A stretch of 21,262 nt of DNA, from the NCBI GenBank assembly GCA_937901865.1, contig CALDID010000182.1:1-21262 (forward strand), read 5' to 3'. Positions 7,578 through 13,796 of this stretch are shown in pieces. This DNA comes from an uncultured Treponema sp. GTDB lineage: Bacteria; Spirochaetota; Spirochaetia; Treponematales; Treponemataceae. Within the stretch, counting starts at the first letter, position 1, and each line of letters begins with the position of its first letter. Under the pieces are notes generated by a model. It was not told the origin of the DNA. It worked only from the letters and a program-made list of their open reading frames with translations, and ran no database searches. The translations under genes and the position numbers were made by a program.

Positions 7578-8465
7578 CTAAAAGTTGACCGATGTCCAAT
7601 CAATTCCCGTCATTTGCTCTTCGCTCTGTGCATTGCCTTGTTGTTTCTTGTAAGGCGTTTGACTGCGATAAATCCAATTCTTGCTCACGAAAGAATCGGG
7701 CGTACTCGGCAGATATTGCCTCTCAAGGCTTCCGCTGTTCACGCCGTCGGCAATATTGCGAAACGCCGTTTGCAACTGCTCTTTTGTAGGCTTGTTGTTT
7801 TTCCAAAAGGTGCGCCAATCGTGCTTATTTTTCACGCTCGCACCAATCGGAAAAATGCAAAGCCCGTTACTGTCTTTTGTATTGTTCCAACAATCAAAGA
7901 AGTAGTTTTCTACTGTCTGTTCGACTTGCTCTTTTTCCACACTTTCAACAGCTTTTTCCACACTTTCAACAGCTTTTTCAACATTGCACGCTCCGACCTG
8001 TGCAACATCTTCAACAGCCGCTTCTTGCTCTAGTGCCTCCTGCGCATTAATCTTTGCATTTGTTTCAGATGTCGAAATCTCCGACTTTTCGACCTTTGAA
8101 ATCCCCTGCTCATACTCTCCGCTTTCGTTTTCCGTTACTTTATCCAAAAGAAAAGGATAATTATTCGGCTTTCTGTCGTTTCGCAAACTATTGTGAACAT
8201 TGAAATGCCGAATCAAATACACATCATTTTGCAGCTGCTCATAGTCGCTAGAAGCAAACTTAATTAAAAACTTGCTTTCTACAAGTTCCTGCAATGTATT
8301 CTTTTCTGCGCCTATCATTCTCAAAATCGCGCTGGCGTTTCCGACAAAGCCGCGGTCATCAGATTGTAAATTGAGCTGCACATAAAGGCATTGCGCCGCC
8401 GGGCTTAAATCTAAATAAGCATCACTCGACAACACCATTGCGCTAAAACATCTTTTTTCGCTCAT
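7578..8465 (-). CDS. Phage replication initiator (replisome organiser)
   Basis: A 295-residue protein with AAAGGGGGAAG before the ATG. The N-terminal 110 residues (SSDAYLDLSPAAQCLYVQL, then DDRGFVGNASAILRMIG, then YLIRHFNVHN) have the winged-helix organisation of phage replisome organisers. The centre is acidic and low in complexity and contains tandem VEKAVES heptads. The C-terminal part has FFDCWNNTKD and WRTFWKNNKPT, then SFVSKNWIYRSQTPY, as in the helicase-loader-contacting tail of O-like proteins. Located directly upstream of the DnaC-like gene. It probably binds the phage origin; the repeat array at 9079-9240 is a candidate target. Confidence 0.8.
   Translation of the reverse strand: MSEKRCFSAMVLSSDAYLDLSPAAQCLYVQLNLQSDDRGFVGNASAILRMIGAEKNTLQELVESKFLIKFASSDYEQLQNDVYLIRHFNVHNSLRNDRKPNNYPFLLDKVTENESGEYEQGISKVEKSEISTSETNAKINAQEALEQEAAVEDVAQVGACNVEKAVESVEKAVESVEKEQVEQTVENYFFDCWNNTKDSNGLCIFPIGASVKNKHDWRTFWKNNKPTKEQLQTAFRNIADGVNSGSLERQYLPSTPDSFVSKNWIYRSQTPYKKQQGNAQSEEQMTGIDWTSVNF
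7931..7980 (-). repeat. 21-bp tandem repeat inside the initiator gene
   Basis: CTTTTTCCACACTTTCAACAG occurs twice in tandem, without change (7931-7951 and 7952-7972), followed by a partial third copy. The unit keeps the reading frame and gives VEKAVES twice, then VEKE. Nothing here resembles the GTACA dyad of the 9079-9240 array. It may be a slippage-prone linker or a set of weak iterons inside the initiator gene, as in lambda O. Confidence 0.75.
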
Positions 8466-8510
8466 TACTTCCCCCTTTCAGTCATAGGCTGTTTTGTAAA
8501 AAATCCTCAA

Positions 8511-8551
8511 CAAAACCGCAATAGCGCACTTTATCCCGCGTGCTATTGCGG
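8511..8551 (-). terminator. Hairpin between early genes, possible terminator
   Basis: CCGCAATAGC (8516-8525) and GCTATTGCGG (8542-8551) are perfect 10-bp arms. Read on the minus strand the hairpin is followed by TTTTG, so it could terminate or attenuate transcripts that pass from the coiled-coil gene into the replication initiator. The T-tract is short, so termination may be partial. Confidence 0.55.
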
Positions 8552-8567
8552 CTAGATTCAAGATTTT

Positions 8568-8882
8568 TTAGCGGCGTGCCTGAATGCCGAACTCTTTCCA
8601 CTGCTCTTTATCAAACACGAGCTTTACTCTTTGGCGTGTTGCAGTCATAACCTGCGCTAAATCTGCGCTTCTTGCCTCTAGGCTTGCAGTTTTCGCTTTA
8701 AGCTCCGCCTTGAGCTTTTCCTGCTCTGTATCGAGTTTTGATAAATCCGCAATCGCACTTTCCAACACTTCAACCGTGTCTTTCGGCATACCGTTCGCCA
8801 GCAACTTCTCTTCATTCGCCTTTACCGCGTCCGCCATAAGCCGCGCGTCCGTCAAACTCTGTGCAAATGTTACTCTACCCAT
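8568..8882 (-). CDS. Coiled-coil phage early protein
   Basis: About 104 residues from the ATG at 8882-8880, with AAGGAG seven bases upstream; a 16-residue longer form lacks a ribosome site. The N-terminus is MGRVTFAQSLTDARLMADAV. Residues about 20-90 are a long amphipathic, Glu/Lys/Leu/Ala-rich helix (LSKLDTEQEKLKAELKAK) likely to form a coiled coil, and the end KEQWKEFGIQARR is basic. No named family recognised. It lies between the small 56-residue gene and the hairpin before the initiator. A structural or host-interaction role is possible. Confidence 0.65.
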   Translation of the reverse strand: MGRVTFAQSLTDARLMADAVKANEEKLLANGMPKDTVEVLESAIADLSKLDTEQEKLKAELKAKTASLEARSADLAQVMTATRQRVKLVFDKEQWKEFGIQARR

Positions 8883-8893
8883 TTTCTTGCTCC

Positions 8894-9064
8894 TTAAATG
8901 TCCTTTGTTTCTTCCTTCATCAAATCCCACAACTTATTCAACGCCGTTTTCATAATCTCACAAAGACAATCGTTGTATTCAGTGTTAATTCCCTGCGCGA
9001 TAACATACGCACCTTCAAACAAATTGTGAATCTTGATAAGCTCTGATTGTAGCTTTTCGTTCAT
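8894..9064 (-). CDS. 56-residue phage protein, paralogue of the 53-residue protein at 5746
   Basis: MNEKLQSELIKIHNLFEGAY to ETKDI, with AGAGGGAG seven bases before its ATG. It is all-helical by composition and lacks cysteine clusters or membrane segments. It matches the product of 5746-5907 in M.EK, L.K..N, A..IAQ.I.TE and D.L.E. Its start lies just downstream of the 21-bp repeat array, whose nearest unit ends 15 bp from the ATG, so its translation or transcription could be affected by proteins bound there. Confidence 0.6.
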   Translation of the reverse strand: MNEKLQSELIKIHNLFEGAYVIAQGINTEYNDCLCEIMKTALNKLWDLMKEETKDI

Positions 9065-9233
9065 TTCGCTCCCTCTTTAAGTACATCTGTACTTTTGCTT
9101 CGTACAAGTGTATTTTCTCAAAGTACAAGTGAACTTTGTCATTTCTCACCTGTACCGCCTTGAAGTACACCTGTACTTTTGTTTTGTACAAGTGTACTTT
9201 TGCTTTTTCCGTCTGTACTTTGATTAAGTACAT
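9015..9233 (-). CDS. Possible ORF reading through the 21-bp array (heptad-repeat protein)
   Basis: A 72-residue minus frame starts with an ATG three bases after the stop of the membrane micropeptide (TAGATG) and crosses the whole repeat array. Each 21-bp unit gives a heptad: KVQTEKA, KVHLYKT, KVQVYFK, AVQVRND, KVHLYFE, KIHLYEA, KVQMYLK. There is no good ribosome site, and its last 50 bp overlap the 56-residue gene, which has a strong one. The reading frame may simply be what a 21-bp DNA repeat produces. Stop-start coupling with the micropeptide leaves real translation possible. Confidence 0.3.
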   Translation of the reverse strand: MYLIKVQTEKAKVHLYKTKVQVYFKAVQVRNDKVHLYFEKIHLYEAKVQMYLKRERNERKATIRAYQDSQFV

Positions 9234-9240
9234 CTACCAG
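9079..9240. repeat. Eight phased 21-bp repeats with GTACA dyad (iteron or operator array)
   Basis: Eight copies of AAGTACA-NN-TGTACTT or half-sites have centres at 9086.5, 9107.5, 9128.5, 9149.5, 9170.5, 9191.5, 9212.5 and 9233.5: exactly 21 bp apart throughout. Copies 1 (9079-9094) and 5 (9163-9178) are perfect 7+2+7 palindromes; copies 2, 3 and 6 deviate in one or two arm bases; copies 4, 7 and 8 keep mainly one arm. Twenty-one bp is two helical turns, so all sites face one side of the DNA. The array lies between the recombination genes and the replication genes, which suits a phage origin or a cooperative operator. Confidence 0.9.
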
Positions 9241-9314
9241 TTGCCGTCGTCCGTCAACATCAGCGCAATGTACATCGCAAACACAAACACCACCACAAAC
9301 GCAATTATTCCCAT
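9234..9314 (-). CDS. 26-residue membrane micropeptide
   Basis: ATG at 9314-9312 gives a peptide that opens MGIIAFVVVFVFAMYIALML and ends TDDGNW. One clear transmembrane segment of about 20 residues is followed by a short acidic, probably outside or cytoplasmic tail. It begins three bases after the stop of the Bet gene, so translational coupling is likely. The ribosome site is weak (AGAGTTCTAGG). Too short to assign. Phage single-span micropeptides of this kind can act as membrane effectors, but nothing here proves a role. Confidence 0.5.
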   Translation of the reverse strand: MGIIAFVVVFVFAMYIALMLTDDGNW

Positions 9315-9317
9315 AGC

Positions 9318-10073
9318 CTAGAACTCTAAGCCTTGCTCTTCGGCTTCCTCGGCACTCGGAAAATCGGGAGCGTTATCATTGCCGCCCGCCGCATTAAACG
9401 CCTTCGCCACATCGTCGTCTTCGTCAATCGGAGGCTGTTCCTGTTGCGCTTCTGCTGGCGGTTGTTCCTGCGGCATTTGAGAAACAGCCTGTGGCTGCTG
9501 TTCGATGTTGCCCATTTCGTCGGATGTGTATGGCATACCGCCGAACTCAAGAGGGAAACACAAGCGCAAGCCCTGCCCGATAGCCACTTTTTCAAGCATA
9601 AAGCGCGGTCGGGTTTTCCACATAGAAGTTACTTCGCCGTTGCTCTTTTTGCCTTGCACTTCATTCAAGTACACTGTGTGCTTGAATGGGCGTGTGCGGT
9701 CTTTGCGATAAATCGAGATTGTGCCTGAAATGTCGTTCGGGTCGCTGTTGTCAATCTCAAACTCGAATCCGTCATAGCTCGGAGTGGCTTCCGCTCTCTT
9801 CAAGTAGACTTCATAGCCTGTAATTACGTTCCAGTTTTGACCGTAACCGACAAGATAGATTTCGCGGTTGAATGGGTTGAGCTGCTTTGTCTTTGCAAGG
9901 CTCAAGAACTCAAACATCACCTTTTTAGGCACGTTTTGACCGACAAGCGACAGATAACTCTGTGCCAGCTTTTTATAATCCGTTTCCCCTTTCTGCTCTG
10001 CAACAGCAGAGGTAGACTGTACCTGTGGAACATTGCCCATTTTTGATTTTGCGTCTGAACCGTCAACTTTCAT
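9318..10073 (-). CDS. bet: Bet/RecT-type single-strand annealing recombinase
   Basis: A 251-residue protein from the ATG at 10073-10071, which has TAAGGAG upstream (its first bases are the stop of the exonuclease gene). The core matches the phage Bet/RecT family: KKVMFEFLSLAKTKQLNPF, then REIYLVGY, YLKRAEATPSYDGFEF, RPRFMLEKVAIGQGLR and LEFGGMPYT. Such proteins anneal complementary single strands after exonuclease resection. The C-terminal 60 residues are Gln/Pro/Glu-rich and acidic (EEAEEQGLEF), as in many SSB-interacting tails. Adjacent upstream is the YqaJ exonuclease, the usual partner. Length is normal for the family. Confidence 0.92.
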   Translation of the reverse strand: MKVDGSDAKSKMGNVPQVQSTSAVAEQKGETDYKKLAQSYLSLVGQNVPKKVMFEFLSLAKTKQLNPFNREIYLVGYGQNWNVITGYEVYLKRAEATPSYDGFEFEIDNSDPNDISGTISIYRKDRTRPFKHTVYLNEVQGKKSNGEVTSMWKTRPRFMLEKVAIGQGLRLCFPLEFGGMPYTSDEMGNIEQQPQAVSQMPQEQPPAEAQQEQPPIDEDDDVAKAFNAAGGNDNAPDFPSAEEAEEQGLEF

Positions 10074-10083
10074 AAAAAACTCC

Positions 10084-11082
10084 TTACGCCTTAATGCGTG
10101 TAAATCTTGCAACCTTTGACGAACTCGTTTTGATGTAATCCGTCAAGCCGTCTTTCTCCAATGCCTTCACGTCCGCGCTTTTTCGCGTCTGTGTGTTGTA
10201 GCTTATGCGCCACTCATTACACACCGCCGTCGTTTTCTCTGCGCTCTCATTCCCAGAAGCCTGTGCAATCGCAAGCAACACGCTTTCTTTGAGTGCCGCG
10301 CTCTTTTTCTCAAGCTCCTTTATCTGCGCTTCAATCGCCGCCCTCTCGTCGAGTAAATCGCTGTAACTCGCGTCGATTTCCACGCTTTCCGCCGTCGGCA
10401 GCGTGCCGATAATCTCCATTTCCCGCTCAATTCCCGTCGGAGCTGGCGGAATGTCGGCTTCCACATAGTCATTCCAAAACACTCTCTCGCGCTCTATAAG
10501 CTGTTCAATAAAGCCCTCGTTGCGCGGTACGACATACACGCGCCCTCCGACTTTATCAATCATCACGGCAAGAATGAACCACGATAACCCCGTAACCGCC
10601 ATATAATGCTGCACTTGCGCATAGTAGCTGTCGGGGATTTCGTCGGGCGTGAACTCGACGTTAAAGTGCGTCGTCGTCTTGATTTCAAGCCCGCCCACAC
10701 CCTGCACCTTAACGCCCTCGATGTCGGTCTCCGTTTCCGCCATCACCAGCCCGTCAAGGTCGGCAATCATAAACGGATTTTTAAGACTGCGGAACATATA
10801 CGGCATTTTCCGCGCCTTTAAGCCGTACTTTCTGGCAATTTCGCGCCGAATAGCGTTTTCCGACACATTGCCCCAATGAATCGCTGCATTTTCCACCTGC
10901 GGCACATCGCCCTTCTTCGCAAAATACACCGTCAGCGGAGAGCTGTATCTGTTCAGCCCCATAATTGCCCCCGCGTCGCTTCCGCCGATTCCGTTTTTGC
11001 GAACTTCTAGCCATTTTTCCCTGCTCATTCCTTTTGTGCTTTTCTTTTCGCACAAACCTTTATTTATTAGTGCGCTCAACAT
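10084..11082 (-). CDS. YqaJ-type phage recombination exonuclease
   Basis: A 332-residue protein. I start at the ATG at 11082-11080, which overlaps the previous gene by 23 bp; GGGAG lies 11 bases upstream, a long spacing, so a start at 11028 cannot be excluded. The lambda-exonuclease/YqaJ fold is marked by GGSDAGAIMG near residue 33, ADLDG (catalytic Asp), GLEIKTTT (E-x-K) and QVQHYM (Gln). A long charged coiled coil (DERAAIEAQIKELEKKSAAL) lies in the C-terminal third. It degrades one strand of dsDNA ends to give the substrate for the Bet protein encoded immediately downstream. Confidence 0.9.
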   Translation of the reverse strand: MLSALINKGLCEKKSTKGMSREKWLEVRKNGIGGSDAGAIMGLNRYSSPLTVYFAKKGDVPQVENAAIHWGNVSENAIRREIARKYGLKARKMPYMFRSLKNPFMIADLDGLVMAETETDIEGVKVQGVGGLEIKTTTHFNVEFTPDEIPDSYYAQVQHYMAVTGLSWFILAVMIDKVGGRVYVVPRNEGFIEQLIERERVFWNDYVEADIPPAPTGIEREMEIIGTLPTAESVEIDASYSDLLDERAAIEAQIKELEKKSAALKESVLLAIAQASGNESAEKTTAVCNEWRISYNTQTRKSADVKALEKDGLTDYIKTSSSKVARFTRIKA

Positions 11083-11233
11083 AATCCTGTATCTCCCGTT
11101 TCGACTTCTGTAGGTAACCGCTCGCGGCGTTGAAAAAAAACTGCGCCAGAGCCTTGTCATTCCGTCCGACCTCGTACACTGCGCGGTCAAAACATCTTTC
11201 TGCCAATCTCAAACTGTCTAATCTTGTTTTCAT
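11060..11233 (-). CDS. Small basic phage protein
   Basis: 57 residues from the ATG at 11233-11231 with GGGTGGGGAC upstream; the 5-residue longer form would begin with TTG. Basic and helical: KTRLDSLRLAERCFDRAVYE, then KALAQFFFNAASGYLQKSKR. No cysteine pairs, no membrane segment, no recognised family. It sits between the acidic protein and the exonuclease and overlaps the exonuclease start by about 23 bp. The strong positive charge next to the strongly negative protein upstream makes a pair worth noting; I cannot show that they interact. Confidence 0.6.
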   Translation of the reverse strand: MKTRLDSLRLAERCFDRAVYEVGRNDKALAQFFFNAASGYLQKSKREIQDYVERTNK

Positions 11234-11257
11234 AAAGTCCCCACCCAAAAAGCAAGA

Positions 11258-11632
11258 TTAAGCCACGATTGATTTCACGCTTTCCCAGCCGTTCACGCCG
11301 CCGCTGAACGCGACCGCCTTTTCTGCATTTGCTTCAAGGTAGTCCTCCCATTCTGCAAGCTGCTCCGCCGTTGGCTCGTAATCCACCGTTTCGCCGTAAT
11401 CGTCGGTAATCTCGATTGATTCCTCGTCGATGTCTGCAAAAAAGTTCTCGCCCTCTGCATACTTGCCGTCAATATCCCAATCCCAGCTCAGCGTGTAGGC
11501 AAAATACGGATACAGTGTTTTTCCGTTCACTTCAAACTTGAGCTTTTCGCCGTCTTCAAAAACTTCTTCGCTCTCGTCCCCACTGCCAAGATAGCGAATA
11601 TCATCTTCCTCATCGCTGTAATACTCGTCCAT
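11258..11632 (-). CDS. Very acidic phage early protein
   Basis: 124 residues from the ATG at 11632-11630, with GAAGGAG upstream; a longer frame lacks a ribosome site. About 38 Asp/Glu face about 7 Lys/Arg by my count. It starts MDEYYSDEEDDIRYLG; negative clusters run throughout (DDYGETVDYEPTAEQ), with Trp/Tyr in the middle (YTLSWDWDIDG). It is the first gene of the early operon behind a leader hairpin. Such extreme acidity early in a phage operon is typical of DNA-mimic proteins (Ocr-, Gam- or Ard-like inhibitors), though fold-level evidence is absent. A plain chaperone-like or structural role is possible. Confidence 0.7.
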   Translation of the reverse strand: MDEYYSDEEDDIRYLGSGDESEEVFEDGEKLKFEVNGKTLYPYFAYTLSWDWDIDGKYAEGENFFADIDEESIEITDDYGETVDYEPTAEQLAEWEDYLEANAEKAVAFSGGVNGWESVKSIVA

Positions 11633-11650
11633 TGAAAACTCCTTCAGGCA

Positions 11651-11693
11651 CAAAAAAACTGCCTGTGCTTTCAACCTCTAAAACACAGGCAGT
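11651..11693 (-). terminator. Terminator-like hairpin in the leader of the early operon (attenuator)
   Basis: Read on the minus strand, ACTGCCTGTG and CACAGGCAGT are perfect 10-bp arms around 16 bases, followed by TTTTTTT. That is the form of an intrinsic terminator, but it lies only about 20 bases before the start of the acidic protein gene and 12 bases before its SD. A terminator in a leader like this can act as an attenuator, released by antitermination, or can end a small RNA made from the 11.7-11.86 kb region. Confidence 0.75.
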
Positions 11694-11741
11694 CATCTAC
11701 TTTTATCCTGTCGGAGTAGGATTGATAAGTAGCGATTGCCA

Positions 11742-11775
11742 CCTATCGAATAAGGAGGTTGTCTTATTCCATAGG
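11742..11775. promoter_or_regulatory. 13-bp inverted repeat in the early intergenic region
   Basis: CCTATCGAATAAG (11742-11754) and CTTATTCCATAGG (11763-11775) pair at 12 of 13 positions around an eight-base spacer, GAGGTTGT. It lies between the early operon and the zinc-ribbon gene, so it is a candidate operator or RNA stem in the operon leader. I see no consensus promoter in either direction. A weak TATAAA at 11839-11844 could serve the zinc-ribbon gene. Confidence 0.5.
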
Positions 11776-11866
11776 TCAATCAACTTTTACAAGGATTAAG
11801 TTTTTTTAACTTTTCCTTTGCTTCAAGTTGATTAGAGTATAAAATAAGACAGCGACAGGTTTTATT

Positions 11867-12500
11867 ATGGCATTTTGTTCAAATTGCGGGGCAAAATTGG
11901 ATGATGGTGTCGCATTCTGTACGAACTGTGGCACGAAAGTTAGGGGGGGGGACGGAGCAAACTCCGCCTCAGCAGAGTAATGCGTTTTCACAGACGGCAC
12001 AGTCACAAGAAAGCGCGAGCCATGCGAATTCCGCTTCTGACGATGATGACGAAGCGTTGATGCGAGCGTATATCACTGGAACAACAAGTCCGTATGCGAT
12101 AGAGCATAACTATGAGCATTATAAAAGGACTTTTGATAAATTTGCCGCTACTGACGGAAAAACAAACTGGAACTGGGGTTCGTTTTGGGCGGGTGGCTGG
12201 AACTTGATGTACAGAAAAAATTATTTGTGGGGGATTCTTGCTGAGCTTGTTAGTACTGTGCTAACCTTTACAGTGATTGGAGGACTCATCTTTATGTTTC
12301 TATTTGGAATGTTTGGGGATGCGCTTCACTATTCGCGCTATAAAACCATACTGGCGGAAACAAAAAGAACATGTCCGAATGACAAGAATGCCCAGATTTC
12401 ATATATCGCGCAAAAGGGCGGTGTGAACAAGGTAATTATTGGTATTGCTATTGGTCTGTCAGTTTTAGAGGCTATCGTCGGAATTGCTATTGCTGTGTAG
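11867..12500 (+). CDS. Zinc-ribbon membrane protein, frameshifted at a G9 tract
   Basis: The ATG at 11867 opens MAFCSNCGAKLDDGVAFC and TNCGTK: a zinc ribbon with two CxxC pairs. At 11943-11951 nine G residues put this frame into a stop at TAA 11978-11980. The rest is open in the frame shifted by one base, so a G8 tract would give a continuous 210-residue protein. The long second part has an acidic linker (SASDDDDEALMRAYITG), then WNWGSFWAGGWNLMYRKN followed by a hydrophobic segment and a second one at the C-terminus, a layout like DUF2628-type zinc-ribbon membrane proteins. A lab or assembly error is possible; a phase-variable homopolymer is the alternative. The ribosome site is weak (ACAGG). 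Confidence 0.75.
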
Positions 12501-12697
12501 GAGGAGAAAACGGTAAGTTGTAAAGAATAATTCCCCACTTTTCTGTCAGAAATTGCAACAAGAATTATCTTATCAAACGCGAGGAACACAGAAATGAAGA
12601 GAATCGAGCCGATGAATTCAAATTCTGCTCTGCTCTCGCGATTTTTGTGCTTTAAAAGCGGTTATTCCAAAGACAATTCTTTCTATTCTACTCATTC

Positions 12698-12750
12698 AAA
12701 AGACCGTGCGTCAGTGTGCCTGTTCAGGCATTTTCTCGCGCGGTCTTTTT
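12698..12750 (+). terminator. Branched terminator hairpin
   Basis: AAAAGACCG (12698-12706) pairs with CGGTCTTTT (12741-12749), followed by one more T, and an inner hairpin TGCCTG / CAGGCA (12717-12730) forms inside. The A-run on one side and T-run on the other make it usable in both directions. It could end the zinc-ribbon transcript, 200 bp upstream, or a small RNA. Confidence 0.65.
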
Positions 12751-13082
12751 GCGTTTTGGAAACAATAGTGCGCTCGCACGGCGGGTGCGCGATGTTTTAC
12801 CGTCCTTTGAGCGGGATATGCTTGCAAAAAGTCAGTCATTCTGAGTGCTTGACACGGGAATCCTTCAAGATTTTAGTATAGTGTTTTGGAAATTTTTTAG
12901 CATACCTTTTGTAACACGTCCAATTTTTAGCCTTTTGATAATCATTTTTTGAGTATATTGCTGAGTGTGGTTATTAAGATTGCCAACAGTTACACTGAAT
13001 ATGGAAGCAAACTGCGGTTTTGAGGTCGCCCACCCCGAAGAGCTGCCTTGTAACAATATCAGACCGTGTTGACGTGCAACAA

Positions 13083-13118
13083 AAAACACGGGCGCACATC
13101 TCATCGCGCCCGTGTTTT
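13083..13118 (-). terminator. Strong bidirectional terminator of the toxin operon
   Basis: AAAACACGGGCGC (13083-13095) pairs perfectly with GCGCCCGTGTTTT (13106-13118) around a ten-base loop, with A and T runs on the outside. On the minus strand it follows the PIN toxin stop by 20 bp. Confidence 0.85.
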
Positions 13119-13138
13119 CTCTCTCCGCTCCAAGAGCG

Positions 13139-13561
13139 TTATTTAAACTCTACGCACAATTCCAAAAAACGCTCTGGAGAAAGCGAAAGAATATTTTTCA
13201 ATTCATAATCTTTTTCATTTCGCGTAACAATAAAATCAATCCCGTTCGCCTCACTAGCCGTGTATTGCACCGCGTCCTCAAAGTCTTTCCAGCGCAATTC
13301 CAACGCCCTTTGCACATTGCATTCATCAACAGGAATTATCCGCACAATCGACAACAGCGTTTCAAACGCCTCATATACCTTTTGCTTGTCTTTCACCGCT
13401 TTGTTTGCAATGTAAAAAATATCGGTCGTCGCCGCAGCAGTTATATACGCCTCATAATTTCCGTTGTTTGCGCCTTCCAAGAGCTTTCTGGCATTATCGT
13501 AAAAAGCAGGACGCGCAAGCATTATATCAAGAATTATGTTGTTGTCAAAAAGCACTTTCAT
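13139..13561 (-). CDS. PIN-domain toxin (VapC-like)
   Basis: A 140-residue PIN-domain ribonuclease. It begins MKVLFDNNIILDIMLAR with the first acidic residue Asp6, has ITAAATTDIFYIANKA in the middle, and ends in the PIN C-terminal acidic block: DFEDAVQYTAS (Asp96) and GIDFIVTRNEKDY (Asp109, Asn115). Such toxins cleave tRNA or mRNA using Mg-bound acidic residues; the target here is unknown. The upstream antitoxin gene overlaps it by 4 bp (ATGA), and a strong terminator follows, so it forms the end of the unit. Length is usual for this family, and all key acids are present. Confidence 0.88.
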   Translation of the reverse strand: MKVLFDNNIILDIMLARPAFYDNARKLLEGANNGNYEAYITAAATTDIFYIANKAVKDKQKVYEAFETLLSIVRIIPVDECNVQRALELRWKDFEDAVQYTASEANGIDFIVTRNEKDYELKNILSLSPERFLELCVEFK

Positions 13562-13782
13562 AAAAGACCAAGCCTCTCGGCGTGAATATCTTGTGCACTT
13601 TGCTCTACGCCTTGCAAAAGCGACAGCAACGAATCAATTTTTTCGCTCGAAACCGCTTTTCGCTCCCGCTTTTTTACAGGCGAATCCAGTATCGTTATAA
13701 TCACATCTTGGTCTTTTTCTATCGCCGCTTTTTCAGTCGCAACATAAGACGAACCGTTATAATAGCCCCTCACGCTCATCAT
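13558..13782 (-). CDS. Antitoxin partner of the PIN toxin
   Basis: A 74-residue protein with GGGGGTG before two consecutive ATG codons. The N-terminus (SVRGYYNGSSYVATEK, then KDQDVIITILDSP) is a short beta-rich DNA-binding-like region similar to small antitoxins of PIN toxins. The rest (SSEKIDSLLSLLQGVEQS) is an amphipathic helix, the usual toxin-contacting tail. It lies directly upstream of the toxin gene with ATGA overlap, and only 14 bp after the DUF6261-like gene, so all three may share one transcript. The pair is likely to repress its own expression; I see no separate promoter. Confidence 0.8.
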   Translation of the reverse strand: MMSVRGYYNGSSYVATEKAAIEKDQDVIITILDSPVKKRERKAVSSEKIDSLLSLLQGVEQSAQDIHAERLGLL

Positions 13783-13796
13783 CGTTTCACCCCCGT

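Larger units (their letters stand above)
12501..13138. other. Gene-free junction between phage-like region and host genes
   Basis: I see no convincing coding region here. Both frames of moderate length (plus 12594-12881, minus 12865-13104) run across terminator hairpins and show no ribosome site or family motif. The stretch holds two hairpins (12698-12750 and 13083-13118) and a GTCATTCTGAG...CACGGGAATCC segment around 12833-12862 that looks like a dispersed intergenic repeat. A phage attachment site could lie here, but I cannot identify one. Confidence 0.6.

Noticed and set aside
7548..8033. 161-codon plus-strand ORF with hydrophobic stretches
   Set aside because: Lies opposite the replication initiator and crosses its 21-bp coding repeat; the repeated FFHTFNS segments are the complement of the VEKAVES repeat.
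12594..12881. 95-codon plus ORF in the gene-free stretch
   Set aside because: Runs straight through the terminator hairpin at 12698-12750 and has no recognisable motif; start context is poor.
12833..12895. Possible phage attachment site or tRNA remnant
   Set aside because: No cloverleaf and no duplicated core could be found within the window; the other element end is not present for comparison.
13000..13080. Possible structured non-coding RNA around the CTTCGGGG segment
   Set aside because: I compared it by memory with SRP RNA, 6S RNA and tmRNA patterns and it does not match; no stable long stem is obvious.
12865..13104. 79-codon minus ORF in the gene-free stretch
   Set aside because: Its start lies within the terminator at 13083-13118; AT-rich tail and no family signal.
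13112..13585. 157-codon plus-strand ORF opposite the PIN toxin
   Set aside because: Shadow of the toxin gene, whose motifs and coupling to an antitoxin are clear.
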